DNA from: Serratia bockelmannii
Lineage (GTDB): Bacteria > Pseudomonadota > Gammaproteobacteria > Enterobacterales > Enterobacteriaceae
DNA: 64,000 bases
Reading direction: 5' to 3'
Assembly (NCBI RefSeq): GCF_008011855.1
Contig: NZ_VOUX01000001.1
Location: 124,001-188,000, forward strand
Of this stretch, positions 17,653 through 26,865 are shown piece after piece. The notes below the pieces were generated by a model that was not told the origin of the DNA, made no database searches, and was given only the letters and a program-made list of their open reading frames with translations. Position 1 is the stretch's first letter; each line of letters begins with the position of its first letter. Made by a program: the position numbers and the translations under genes.

Positions 17653-17706
17653 ATGAATATATCGATGCACTCCACCCACAATCAGTCATGGTGGCGCCTC
17701 TTCTGA
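17653..17706 (+). CDS. Tryptophan-rich leader peptide of trpS2
   Basis: 17-residue ORF MNISMHSTHNQSWWRLF ending TGA, with adjacent Trp codons 13 and 14 (17689-17694), directly before hairpins that read as a trp-type attenuator. This is the layout of an amino-acid biosynthesis leader peptide whose translation senses charged tRNA-Trp. No good ribosome site is visible before the ATG; an internal ATG at 17665 is an alternative start that keeps both Trp codons. Too short for routine gene calling. Confidence 0.65.
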   Translation: MNISMHSTHNQSWWRLF

Positions 17707-17764
17707 GGCGGCACGAGTATTCACATCTCTTTTTAATGCCGCCGGTTTGGCGGCATTATCTTTT
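17695..17764 (+). promoter_or_regulatory. Trp-type transcription attenuator upstream of trpS2
   Basis: Four segments can form exclusive hairpins. Segment 1 CGCCTC (17695-17700) pairs with segment 2 GAGGCG (17705-17710). Segment 2 GGCGGCA (17707-17713) pairs with segment 3 TGCCGCC (17737-17743), giving an antiterminator. Segment 3 AATGCCGCC (17735-17743) pairs with segment 4 GGCGGCATT (17749-17757), a 9-bp perfect stem followed by ATCTTTT, giving a terminator. A ribosome stalled at the Trp-Trp codons would cover segment 1 and favour 2:3, allowing trpS2 transcription when Trp-tRNA is low. Confidence 0.7.
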
Positions 17765-17774
17765 GTGGCGTTGA

Positions 17775-18815
<1,041 letters not shown>

Positions 18816-18868
18816 TGCGCACGCCGGGGCGGCACGCGTCACGCCCCGGCCATAAAACGATCATCCCA

Positions 18869-18887
18869 CTGTCATAAACTTATCCGT
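18869..18887 (+). promoter_or_regulatory. Possible PHO box upstream of phnC
   Basis: CTGTCATAAACTTATCCGT. The first half matches the PhoB consensus CTGTCATAAA exactly and the second half is weak. It lies 46 bp before the phnC start. PhoB control of phnC is known in E. coli. Confidence 0.5.
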
Positions 18888-18932
18888 TAATAGGTGCCCA
18901 TAATGATTAGCCACTGAAACCAGAGAAATCAT

Positions 18933-19766
18933 ATGGCTCAGGCACTGTTAAAATTGGCACAGCACGACTTTCCAGGGCAGCACGCCGCCGCATCTCGCAA
19001 AGTATTATCGGTAAAGGGACTCGGCAAGGCCTATAAAGCGCAGCAGCGCGTGCTGGATGACATCAATTTCGATCTGCACGCCGGCGAGTTCGTGGCGGTG
19101 ATCGGCCGCTCCGGCGCAGGCAAGTCCACGCTGCTGCATACCCTCAACGGCACCATTCCTTCCAGCTGCGGCGAGATGCTGCACTTCGAAGACGATGGCG
19201 TGGCGCAGGATATCGCCCAGCTTGCCGGCCGCCAGATGCGCCAATGGCGCGCGCGCTGCGGCATGATCTTCCAGGACTTCTGCCTGGTGCCGCGGCTGGA
19301 CGTGATGACCAACGTGTTGCTGGGGCGCCTGAGCCACACCTCCACCCTGAAATCCTTCTTCAAACTGTTCGATGACGCCGACCGCGCTCGCGCCATCGAG
19401 CTGTTGCAGTGGCTCAACATGCTGCCGCACGCGCTGCAGCGCGCCGAGCACCTCTCCGGCGGCCAGATGCAGCGCGTCGCCATCTGCCGCGCGCTGATGC
19501 AAAACCCGCAAATCCTGCTGGCTGATGAGCCGGTCGCGTCGCTCGATCCGAAAAACACCCGCCGCATCATGGACGCGCTGCAGAAAATCAGCGAAGACGG
19601 CATCGCGGTGATGGTGAACCTGCACTCGGTCGAACTGGTGAAAGAGTATTGCTCGCGGGTGATCGGTATCGCCCACGGGAAGATCGTGTTTGACGGGCAT
19701 CCTTCGCAACTGAACGAACGGATCCTGCACCAGCTGTATGGCGAAGAAGCCAATCAGATCCATTGA
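18933..19766 (+). CDS. phnC: Phosphonate ABC transporter ATP-binding protein
   Basis: 277-aa ATPase of the phosphonate importer. It has Walker [10 protein letters not shown] (about 62-70), signature HLSGGQMQR, Walker [13 protein letters not shown] and the H-loop [11 protein letters not shown], typical of PhnC. First gene of phnCDE1E2, all rightward with short gaps. No C-P lyase genes (phnG-P) follow, so the imported compound must be broken down by enzymes encoded elsewhere. Confidence 0.93.
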   Translation: MAQALLKLAQHDFPGQHAAASRKVLSVKGLGKAYKAQQRVLDDINFDLHAGEFVAVIGRSGAGKSTLLHTLNGTIPSSCGEMLHFEDDGVAQDIAQLAGRQMRQWRARCGMIFQDFCLVPRLDVMTNVLLGRLSHTSTLKSFFKLFDDADRARAIELLQWLNMLPHALQRAEHLSGGQMQRVAICRALMQNPQILLADEPVASLDPKNTRRIMDALQKISEDGIAVMVNLHSVELVKEYCSRVIGIAHGKIVFDGHPSQLNERILHQLYGEEANQIH

Positions 19767-19813
19767 AGCACTTTTGACCTTTACCCTTTACCTTTACACA
19801 CAAGGCACACCTA

Positions 19814-20746
19814 ATGAAAAAAGTATTGAGTCTGACCACCCTGATGGCCGGCGCGATGATGGTATTTAATGCTGCCGCAGCGGATGCGCCGAAAGAGCTG
19901 AACCTGGGCATTCTCGGCGGCCAGAACGCCACCCAGCAGATCGGCGATAACCAGTGCGTGAAGCAGTTCCTGGACAAGGAACTGAATGTCGATACCAAGC
20001 TGCGCAACTCGTCCGACTATTCCGGTGTGATCCAGGGCCTGCTGGGCGGCAAGATTGACCTGGTGCTGAGCATGTCGCCGTCATCGTTCGCTTCGGTCTA
20101 CATCAAGGATCCGAAAGCGGTGGACATCGTCGGCATCGCGGTCGACGACGTCGACCAGTCGCGCGGCTACCACTCGGTGGTGGTGGTGAAGGCCGGCAGC
20201 CCGTACCAGAAACTGGAAGATCTGAAGGGCAAGGCCATCGGCTTCGCCGATCCGGATTCCACCTCCGGCTTCCTGATCCCGAATCAGGCGTTTAAAAAGC
20301 TGTTCGGCGGCACGGTCGACAACAAATACAACAACACCTTCTCCAGCGTCACCTTCTCCGGCGGCCACGAGCAGGATATCCTTGGCGTGCTGAACGGCCA
20401 GTTCGAAGGCGCGGTGACCTGGGCGTCGATGATCGGCGACTACAACACCGGCTACACCAGCGGCGCGTTCACCCGCATGATCCGCATGGATCACCCGGAC
20501 CTGATGAAACAGATCCGCATCATCTGGCAGTCGCCGCTGATCCCGAACGGCCCGATCCTGGTGAGCAACTCGCTGCCGGCCGACTTCAAAGCCAAAGTGG
20601 TCACCGCCATCAAGAAGCTGGATAAAGACGATCACCAGTGCTTTATCAAAGCGATGGGCGGCAAACAGCACATCGGCGACACCACCCTGGCGGAATACCA
20701 GACCATCATCGATATGAAGCGCGAGCTGACCAAAGGCGACCGTTAA
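19814..20746 (+). CDS. phnD: Phosphonate ABC transporter substrate-binding protein
   Basis: 310-aa periplasmic binding protein. Signal peptide MKKVLSLTTLMAGAMMVFNAAAA. PhnD features include LNLGILGGQNATQQIGDNQC, SSDYSGVIQGLLGGKIDLVL, FADPDSTSGFLIPN and GGHEQDILGVLNGQ. It sits 47 bp after phnC. The family binds 2-aminoethylphosphonate and other phosphonates or phosphite; which one is not predictable. Confidence 0.93.
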   Translation: MKKVLSLTTLMAGAMMVFNAAAADAPKELNLGILGGQNATQQIGDNQCVKQFLDKELNVDTKLRNSSDYSGVIQGLLGGKIDLVLSMSPSSFASVYIKDPKAVDIVGIAVDDVDQSRGYHSVVVVKAGSPYQKLEDLKGKAIGFADPDSTSGFLIPNQAFKKLFGGTVDNKYNNTFSSVTFSGGHEQDILGVLNGQFEGAVTWASMIGDYNTGYTSGAFTRMIRMDHPDLMKQIRIIWQSPLIPNGPILVSNSLPADFKAKVVTAIKKLDKDDHQCFIKAMGGKQHIGDTTLAEYQTIIDMKRELTKGDR

Positions 20747-20770
20747 TTCCCGGCTGCCTCGGCCGTCCGA

Positions 20771-21688
20771 ATGAAGGGGGTCAGCGTGCTGAACCCCTTG
20801 TTCCATCAAGATGGAAGACCTGCTTTGAATACCGATTTCGCACACTATTACCAACGGATCCGCAGCAAGCAAAAACGCGAAGCGCTGCTGTGGTCGCTCG
20901 GGCTGGTGGTGCTGTACCTGGGCGCCGGCAACCTCGCCGAGTTCAACCTGCACACCGTCTGGGTGTCTATTCCGCACTTCTTCGACTACCTGGCCGAAAC
21001 CGTGCCGACGCTGCACTGGCACCTGCTGTTCGCCGATGGGCGCACCGAAGGTTCGCTGGCCTATTGGGGTTACCGCCTGAACATCCAGCTGCCGCTGATC
21101 TGGGAGACCCTGCAGCTGGCGCTGGCGGCGACCATTTTTTCGGTGCTGGTGGCGACCGTGCTGGCGTTTCTGGCGGCCGGCAATACCTATACCCCGGCCT
21201 CGGTGCGGCTGGCAATCCGCACGCTGGTGGCGTTCTTGCGCACCATGCCGGAGCTGGCGTGGGCGGTGATGTTCGTGATGGCGTTCGGCATCGGCGCCAT
21301 TCCCGGCTTCCTGGCGCTGGCGCTGCACACCATCGGCAGCCTGACCAAGCTGTTCTACGAATCGATCGAAACCGCCTCCAACAAGCCGGTGCGCGGGCTG
21401 GCGGCCTGCGGCGCCACGCCGCTGCAGCGCATGCGCTTTGGCCTGTGGCCGCAGGTGAAGCCGGTGTTTCTCTCCTACAGCTTCATGCGGCTGGAGATCA
21501 ACTTTCGTCAGTCGACCATTTTGGGGCTGGTGGGCGCGGGCGGCATCGGCCAGGAGCTGATGACCAACATTAAACTCGACCGTTACGATCAGGTCAGCAT
21601 GACGCTGCTGCTGATCATCGTGGTGGTTTCCGTGCTCGACTACGTGTCGGGCGAGCTGCGCAAGCGCGTGGTGGAGGGGGCAAAATGA
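20771..21688 (+). CDS. phnE1: Phosphonate ABC transporter permease 1
   Basis: 305-aa inner-membrane permease with about six segments. The C-terminal half has the EAA-type loop RGLAACGATPLQRMRFGLWPQ and the GLVGAGGIGQELMTNI block. Its stop overlaps the next permease by 4 bp (ATGA), so the two are translationally coupled. Systems with two different PhnE subunits are common outside E. coli. Confidence 0.92.
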   Translation: MKGVSVLNPLFHQDGRPALNTDFAHYYQRIRSKQKREALLWSLGLVVLYLGAGNLAEFNLHTVWVSIPHFFDYLAETVPTLHWHLLFADGRTEGSLAYWGYRLNIQLPLIWETLQLALAATIFSVLVATVLAFLAAGNTYTPASVRLAIRTLVAFLRTMPELAWAVMFVMAFGIGAIPGFLALALHTIGSLTKLFYESIETASNKPVRGLAACGATPLQRMRFGLWPQVKPVFLSYSFMRLEINFRQSTILGLVGAGGIGQELMTNIKLDRYDQVSMTLLLIIVVVSVLDYVSGELRKRVVEGAK

Positions 21689-22584
21689 TAGCGGGCACTC
21701 CGGCATCGGCGGAAACGCTGCGCCAGTTGAAACAGCAGCATCCGGCGATCTTCGCGCAGCAGGGGCGCTACCTGCGCACCGTCGGCCTGATCGCGCTGGC
21801 GATCGTGCTGTACTATGTGTTCTTCTTCCTGGTCTTCGGCATTAGCTGGCCGCAGTTTATCAACGGCTGCCAGCAGCTGGGGCGCTATTTCCTGCGCATG
21901 TTCGTCTGGCACGACTTCGCCAATTGGCCGTTCATGTACTACTTCCAGCAGATCGGCATCACCATCGCCATTGTGTTCGCCGGCACCATCACCGCGTCGT
22001 TGATCGCGCTGCCGCTGTCGTTCTTCGCCGCGCGCAACGTGATGTCGACGCCGCTGCTGCGGCCGATCTCCGTGCTGGTGCGCCGCTTGCTGGACGTGCT
22101 GCGCGGCATCGACATGGCGATCTGGGGGCTGATCTTCGTGCGCGCCGTCGGCATGGGGCCGCTGGCCGGGGTGTTGGCTATCGTGATGCAGGACGTCGGG
22201 CTGCTGGGCAAACTGTACGCCGAAGGCCATGAGGCGGTGGACAAGTCCCCCAGCCGCGGCCTGACGGCGGTGGGCGCCAACGGGTTGCAGAAGCACCGCT
22301 ACGGCATCTTCACCCAGTCGTTCCCCACCTTCCTGGCGCTCAGCCTGTACCAGATCGAGTCCAACACCCGCTCAGCGGCGGTGCTGGGCTTCGTCGGCGC
22401 CGGCGGCATCGGCCTGGTGTATGCGGAGAATATGCGGCTGTGGAACTGGGACGTGGTGATGTTCATCACCCTGATCCTGGTGGTGGTGGTGATGATCATG
22501 GACAAGGTCTCGTCGATGCTGCGCAACAAGTACATCATCGGCGAAGACATCCCGCTGTATCAGCAAAAAAGCCAAATCGATTGA
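21685..22584 (+). CDS. phnE2: Phosphonate ABC transporter permease 2
   Basis: 299-aa permease paralogous to the gene before it. Membrane segments span about residues 35-285. The coupling loop is RGLTAVGANGLQKHRYGIFTQ and the conserved block is FVGAGGIGLVYAENM. It ends the phnCDE1E2 unit; an ERIC-like palindrome lies 50 bp downstream. Confidence 0.92.
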   Translation: MIAGTPASAETLRQLKQQHPAIFAQQGRYLRTVGLIALAIVLYYVFFFLVFGISWPQFINGCQQLGRYFLRMFVWHDFANWPFMYYFQQIGITIAIVFAGTITASLIALPLSFFAARNVMSTPLLRPISVLVRRLLDVLRGIDMAIWGLIFVRAVGMGPLAGVLAIVMQDVGLLGKLYAEGHEAVDKSPSRGLTAVGANGLQKHRYGIFTQSFPTFLALSLYQIESNTRSAAVLGFVGAGGIGLVYAENMRLWNWDVVMFITLILVVVVMIMDKVSSMLRNKYIIGEDIPLYQQKSQID

Positions 22585-22633
22585 GAAACCCCTTGCCGAT
22601 CCCTATACTGCCGCACATTCAAGGTGTGCGGCC

Positions 22634-22757
22634 ATACCCGTCATACTTGGAGCTGCCTCTTTGTTGGCTGCATTTGCGCGCCCCGGTCACATAGTTAACT
22701 ATGCGCCGGTGGCTTACAAATTTGCCGCCGCGATGCAACTCCAATTATTTTGGGTAT
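22634..22757. repeat. ERIC-like (IRU) palindromic repeat
   Basis: About 124 bp with terminal inverted repeats (ATACCCGTCATACTTGGAG at the left; GCAACTCCAATTATTTTGGGTAT at the right reads as its near complement) and a central palindrome ATAGTTAACTAT. Length and ends resemble the 127-bp enterobacterial ERIC/IRU family, although the core differs from the classic ERIC primer sites. It lies in the intergenic gap between phnE2 and yehS. I noticed no second copy in the window. Confidence 0.65.
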
Positions 22758-22815
22758 GGGGCATTTTTTTACAATGCGCACGTCCCCGTTAGACAAGTAA
22801 AGGCAATGCAATCCC

Positions 22816-23280
22816 ATGATGAACAACGACGTGCTGCGCAGCGTGCGCTATATGCTGAGCATTAACAACGCCAAAATGGTCGAGATTATCAAACTGGACG
22901 ATTTCGAGGTGGCGGTGTCGGCGATGGACGCTTACGTGATCAAAGAAGGCGAGCCGGGCTACGAAAAGTGCCCGGACGAAGTGATGGCGCACTTCCTCAA
23001 CGGCCTGGTGTTCTTCAAGCGCGGTAAGGACGACAAGTTCCCGGCGCCGGCGGTTGAGCTGCCGATCACCAATAACCTGGTGCTGAAAAAGCTGCGCGTG
23101 GCGTTCGAGCTGAAAGACACCGACATGCACCAGATCTTCACCGCGGTGGACTTCCGCATCTCCAAGCCGGAGCTGAGTGCGCTGTTCCGCAAAGAGGGTA
23201 CCAAGAACTACCGCCCGTGCGGCGATCAGATGCTGCGCTACTTCCTCAAAGGGCTGGCGCAGCGCGTTCGCGGCGAGTAA
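22816..23280 (+). CDS. yehS: DUF1456 family protein YehS
   Basis: 154-aa cytoplasmic protein made of two DUF1456 repeats, about residues 3-70 and 85-152. Matching blocks in each are MMNNDVLRSVRYMLSINN / NNLVLKKLRVAFELKD and CPDEVMAHFLNGLVFFKRGKD / CGDQMLRYFLKGLA. Similar in length and repeats to E. coli YehS (156 aa). Function unknown. Monocistronic with its own terminator. Confidence 0.9.
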   Translation: MMNNDVLRSVRYMLSINNAKMVEIIKLDDFEVAVSAMDAYVIKEGEPGYEKCPDEVMAHFLNGLVFFKRGKDDKFPAPAVELPITNNLVLKKLRVAFELKDTDMHQIFTAVDFRISKPELSALFRKEGTKNYRPCGDQMLRYFLKGLAQRVRGE

Positions 23281-23302
23281 CGCGCAGCGTTCACCGAACA
23301 TC

Positions 23303-23332
23303 AGGCGCAATCGCAAGGTTGCGCCTTTTTTA
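23303..23332 (+). terminator. Terminator of yehS
   Basis: AGGCGCAA/TTGCGCCT hairpin with TCGCAAGG-type loop, followed by TTTTTTATT. Confidence 0.8.
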
Positions 23333-23468
23333 TTGCCGCTCTCCCGCCCGCCGTTGTTGTACTGGCCCTCAGCCACCCGTCATCGATGGAGGGCGTGCCG
23401 CCCGTCCGTTTACTTTTCTAGGGTTCGTTCAATGTCGATTGAAACGTAAAATCCAGAGGAGTAATTCA

Positions 23469-26400
23469 ATGGCTCAAATGTCAAAAGAAGATCCACAGTT
23501 CAACACAAAAAATGCCGCCGCTCAGGTCAATGACGGCGGCGAATTCGCTGAATATACCCCTGAACAGTTCGGCGCCGTAGGCGATGGCCTGGCTGACGAT
23601 CGAGATGCCGTCAGCGCCATGTTCGCTAAAGTGGCGATTGACGCCGCTAACTCGATGAAAAAACGCCAGGTCAGAATGGCGAATGTCTATCGGTTGACGT
23701 TGGGTTCGGCTTGGCAGCCTCTACAGATCCCCAGCAACTGCCATATTTATGGCGGTGGTGAAATTCACCTGGATGACGATACGCCTCAAATCAATATTTT
23801 TAATACCGTGGAACAGTCGAATTTCATCGTGGAAGATCTGAGGATCACGAGAAAGGTGACTCAGAAAGATGCAGATCCTATTTGGTGGTATGCCACTCGC
23901 GCGTGTACCGGCATGGCTTTCACCCGTTGTGAAAACTTCACCGTGAGAAATTGCGTCATCAGCATGCATACCGATGCTTTGGGCCTTTCTGACTGTACGT
24001 CAGTTACCCTTGAGAACAATTTACTTAAAGATCTGGGTGAAGAACCTATCGCCGTTCGTGGCGGACGCCATATTACAATCCAGAATAACGAACTGACGAA
24101 TCATCAGGGTGACGGGATCTTGCTGAAAACGGGCGTGAACCGAGATGCTTATGACATCTTGATTGTGAACAATCATATTCATGATGGACATAAACCCGCT
24201 AAACCCGCTGGGGCCGGGCATACGCAAAGAGGGGGCGGGGTGACATTGAATAATGAAGTGACCGGCACGCCTCATTCATTCACTAACCTGACCGTTGCCA
24301 ATAACCATATTGTTAATACCAGCTATGGCATCTCGCTGGGTGGAATCAGTGACATTAATATCTCTAATAACTACATCAAAACGATCGAAAGGTTCGGCAT
24401 TCAGATCGACTATTCCTTAGTGAATAACCCCACCAAAATCCCTACGAATAATTCACGAATTATCGGGAATCACGTTGAAGATACCGTTGAGAATGGCATC
24501 GATTATCACGGCAATAACGATATTTCTGTCGCGGAGTCTGTTATCGCAGATAACTTTTTAAATTACTGTGGTACCTCCACGACGTCGGCCTTCAATGGCA
24601 TTGCCGCAACGGAGGCGACCCTTTCAGGCAATATTATCAATAACTGTAAGGTCGCTCTGTTCGCCAATAGCTGCGTGATGACCGGTAACAAGATAACCAA
24701 CTCCGGGTGGGCCAGCAGCCAGGTATGGATCAAGCTCTATGGCGACCGTACGGTGTTTTCCGGCAACCGGGTAACGGACTCTGATTTTGGCTATATCCGC
24801 TTTTTGAATGGGAAAAACGCCATTATTGAAGGGAATGTGATTAAGCTTGCTTCTCCCGCTCGGGCGCTGGAGTTAGGCGGGGCATTTGACGAAACGACTC
24901 TCATTGGCAAGAACGTCTGGGATTGCGCTTTTAAACCGATTCTCTCTACGATTGCAGGGGTAACGGGCAATCAACTCATTCAGTATTCCTTCCCGAATGA
25001 AGGCGTGCCCCACATTACCCCTCAGATGTTCGGCGCGAAGGGCGATTGGAATGATACAGCTGGCGTTGGTACGGATGATACGCAGGCGTTTAAACAGGCT
25101 ATCGCTTATGCGATTAGCCAAGGCTGCAAGAAGCTCTATGTTCCTGCCGGTAACTATTACATTACAGATACCTTAAATTTAGGAGGAGAAAACTACACCG
25201 GAGATAAAGGCATTGCGATAGAGGGCGAAAATTGGATTAGTACGAAATTCTTCTTTAAGCCGACGTCTAATGATCATGCGTGTTTTGAGTCGAAAGGCGG
25301 TTCCGGGATCCATACCAACAGATATATCAGCGATGTGACGATTACGCCGGCCAAGGGCGCGTTATATACGGGCACCGGCTATCGGATCAATGGTTCCTGT
25401 TTCATGCGGCATGAAAGATTGCTGATTATGAAGTTTTTTGTGAACTTACATCTGTTGAACGGCTATGCCGGTGCGTTTACCGAGTTCGTCAGTTTTCACT
25501 CTTGCCGGTTCCACCGTGGCTTGTCGAACATCTTGATGGAAAGCAATGGCGGGGATAGCTCCTTCCACGGCGTGGGGTTCCATGAAATTCAATGTCAGAT
25601 CAAGGTCTCCGGCAATCCGGGCGATGGTGGCACAAATACGGATGCCGGCGTGGGGCTGGAGTTGAGAGGAAACGCCAACAGCGTAACGTGGTACAACGGT
25701 TTCTGCTATATCCACCTGTTCGGCGGCGTCGGCGCTACGGCGATCAAACTCACCCGAACCAACACCGATAACATCCTGGGGCAGTTTACTTGCGAAGGTG
25801 AAACCATTCTTCAGAGTGATGGAAGCACCTTTGAATGTCGGGGCGGTTTCTATAACGTGGGTAATACCACTTACAATGTGGCTGCAGAACCGGTAAACGG
25901 CATCGCGGCGGCATTTGTGTTTGATAACATGCTGAGCAATACGACAAGATTCGCCAACGCGGCAATCGCCGATATGGCTCCTAGGCAACTTCCGTGGTCC
26001 TTGGCGGACAGGGCCAGCCATGGCGCTTATCCGGCCATTTTCCATGGTATCAAGGACGGCTCCGATAACCTGTTCTATGCCGCCAAAGGAGGGAGTACCA
26101 GCTACCATTACTTTGGCGGCATTTCTCCAGGCAATAACCTTCAGGGGTTTGAACCGGGCGTCAGGTTGGCTCAGGACGGGGCTTCTTTAATTAGTTTTTC
26201 ACCTAAGTTTACGCTTGGCGCTAATAACAATACGACCAGCAGCGGCGTATCCATCTCCCCGGCGGATTTTTCGCCGCAGAAGGATATCGCGACCGCCTTA
26301 GGACAACCCTCATTTAAATGGAGCGGGTTGTACACCAAGCAGTTAACGGTTGCGGATAATGGCATCTATCCGGCCGGTAACGGCGCTTATCCTATTGGTG

Positions 26401-26612
26401 GGCCGAATAACCAATTCTCCTCCGGCCACATAAAAGTGTTGAATATTTATGATTCAGCGAACGTGAACGGAGATCCTGTAGGTGTCAGAGTTGCTGTCCC
26501 CGCTTCGGCCGTTGCGCCCGGTAAAATAGGCCAATGGTCGGCAGACTCCACGTTCTTTTATATTTGCACGGCGGCCAATACCTGGAGAAGGGTAGCGCTC
26601 ACCACATGGTAG
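23469..26612 (+). CDS. Orphan beta-helix protein, phage tail-spike/pectate-lyase-like
   Basis: 1047-aa protein. Two pectate-lyase-3-type modules start with FGAVGDGLADDRDAV (about residue 34) and MFGAKGDWNDTAGVGTDDTQ (about residue 520). Many short N-I-x-N-N repeats between them indicate a right-handed parallel beta-helix. The end (GKIGQWSADSTFFYICTAAN, then a Trp-rich tail) is like the C-terminal caps of phage tail spikes. No signal peptide. The start ATG 23469 has CAGAGGAG upstream; the frame is open further upstream without a good start. AT-ending codons and lower GC than both flanks suggest transfer. No other phage gene is near. It could be a depolymerase, adhesin or phage relic. Confidence 0.75.
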   Translation: MAQMSKEDPQFNTKNAAAQVNDGGEFAEYTPEQFGAVGDGLADDRDAVSAMFAKVAIDAANSMKKRQVRMANVYRLTLGSAWQPLQIPSNCHIYGGGEIHLDDDTPQINIFNTVEQSNFIVEDLRITRKVTQKDADPIWWYATRACTGMAFTRCENFTVRNCVISMHTDALGLSDCTSVTLENNLLKDLGEEPIAVRGGRHITIQNNELTNHQGDGILLKTGVNRDAYDILIVNNHIHDGHKPAKPAGAGHTQRGGGVTLNNEVTGTPHSFTNLTVANNHIVNTSYGISLGGISDINISNNYIKTIERFGIQIDYSLVNNPTKIPTNNSRIIGNHVEDTVENGIDYHGNNDISVAESVIADNFLNYCGTSTTSAFNGIAATEATLSGNIINNCKVALFANSCVMTGNKITNSGWASSQVWIKLYGDRTVFSGNRVTDSDFGYIRFLNGKNAIIEGNVIKLASPARALELGGAFDETTLIGKNVWDCAFKPILSTIAGVTGNQLIQYSFPNEGVPHITPQMFGAKGDWNDTAGVGTDDTQAFKQAIAYAISQGCKKLYVPAGNYYITDTLNLGGENYTGDKGIAIEGENWISTKFFFKPTSNDHACFESKGGSGIHTNRYISDVTITPAKGALYTGTGYRINGSCFMRHERLLIMKFFVNLHLLNGYAGAFTEFVSFHSCRFHRGLSNILMESNGGDSSFHGVGFHEIQCQIKVSGNPGDGGTNTDAGVGLELRGNANSVTWYNGFCYIHLFGGVGATAIKLTRTNTDNILGQFTCEGETILQSDGSTFECRGGFYNVGNTTYNVAAEPVNGIAAAFVFDNMLSNTTRFANAAIADMAPRQLPWSLADRASHGAYPAIFHGIKDGSDNLFYAAKGGSTSYHYFGGISPGNNLQGFEPGVRLAQDGASLISFSPKFTLGANNNTTSSGVSISPADFSPQKDIATALGQPSFKWSGLYTKQLTVADNGIYPAGNGAYPIGGPNNQFSSGHIKVLNIYDSANVNGDPVGVRVAVPASAVAPGKIGQWSADSTFFYICTAANTWRRVALTTW

Positions 26613-26657
26613 GTACTGAGCTTGCGGCTGGCGGTTGACCTATCCCCATCGGCCTGC

Positions 26658-26687
26658 GGGGCGGCGAGTGTCGTCGCCCCGGTTTTT
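26658..26687 (+). terminator. Terminator of tail-spike-like gene
   Basis: 10-bp stem GGGGCGGCGA/TCGTCGCCCC (one mismatch) with a GTG loop, followed by GGTTTTT. Confidence 0.8.
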
Positions 26688-26729
26688 CCTCTGCGTCATC
26701 CCGCCATTGCACTCTTTTTGTTCTCCCGC

Positions 26730-26746
26730 TGCGCGCCGCTGGTGCA
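26730..26746 (+). promoter_or_regulatory. NtrC-like upstream activator site
   Basis: TGCGCGCCGCTGGTGCA fits the NtrC consensus TGCACC-N5-GGTGCA at 10 of 12 positions, about 65 bp upstream of the sigma-54 -24 element. Confidence 0.55.
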
Positions 26747-26808
26747 GCCCGTTTGCCGCCGCCGTCATAAGTTTTAATTATAATTCATTGAAATCATGAG
26801 ATTAAAAA

Positions 26809-26825
26809 TTGGCACGCCGGTTGCT
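26809..26825 (+). promoter_or_regulatory. Sigma-54 promoter of urea operon
   Basis: TTGGCACG-N4-TTGCT matches the RpoN consensus (TGGCACG-N4-TTGCW). The GG and GC pairs are separated by exactly 10 bp. Start of transcription is predicted near 26836, 30 bp before the first gene. An IHF-like AATCATGAGATTA lies at 26792-26804 (one mismatch to consensus). Confidence 0.8.
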
Positions 26826-26865
26826 CTGTTGAATCCCATCTTGTGTACCAGATGGAATTCAGTCG

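Noticed and set aside
23217-26687. Prophage remnant around the tail-spike-like gene
   Set aside because: No integrase, capsid, tail, lysis or att-like repeat was found on either side; flanks are ordinary chromosomal genes.
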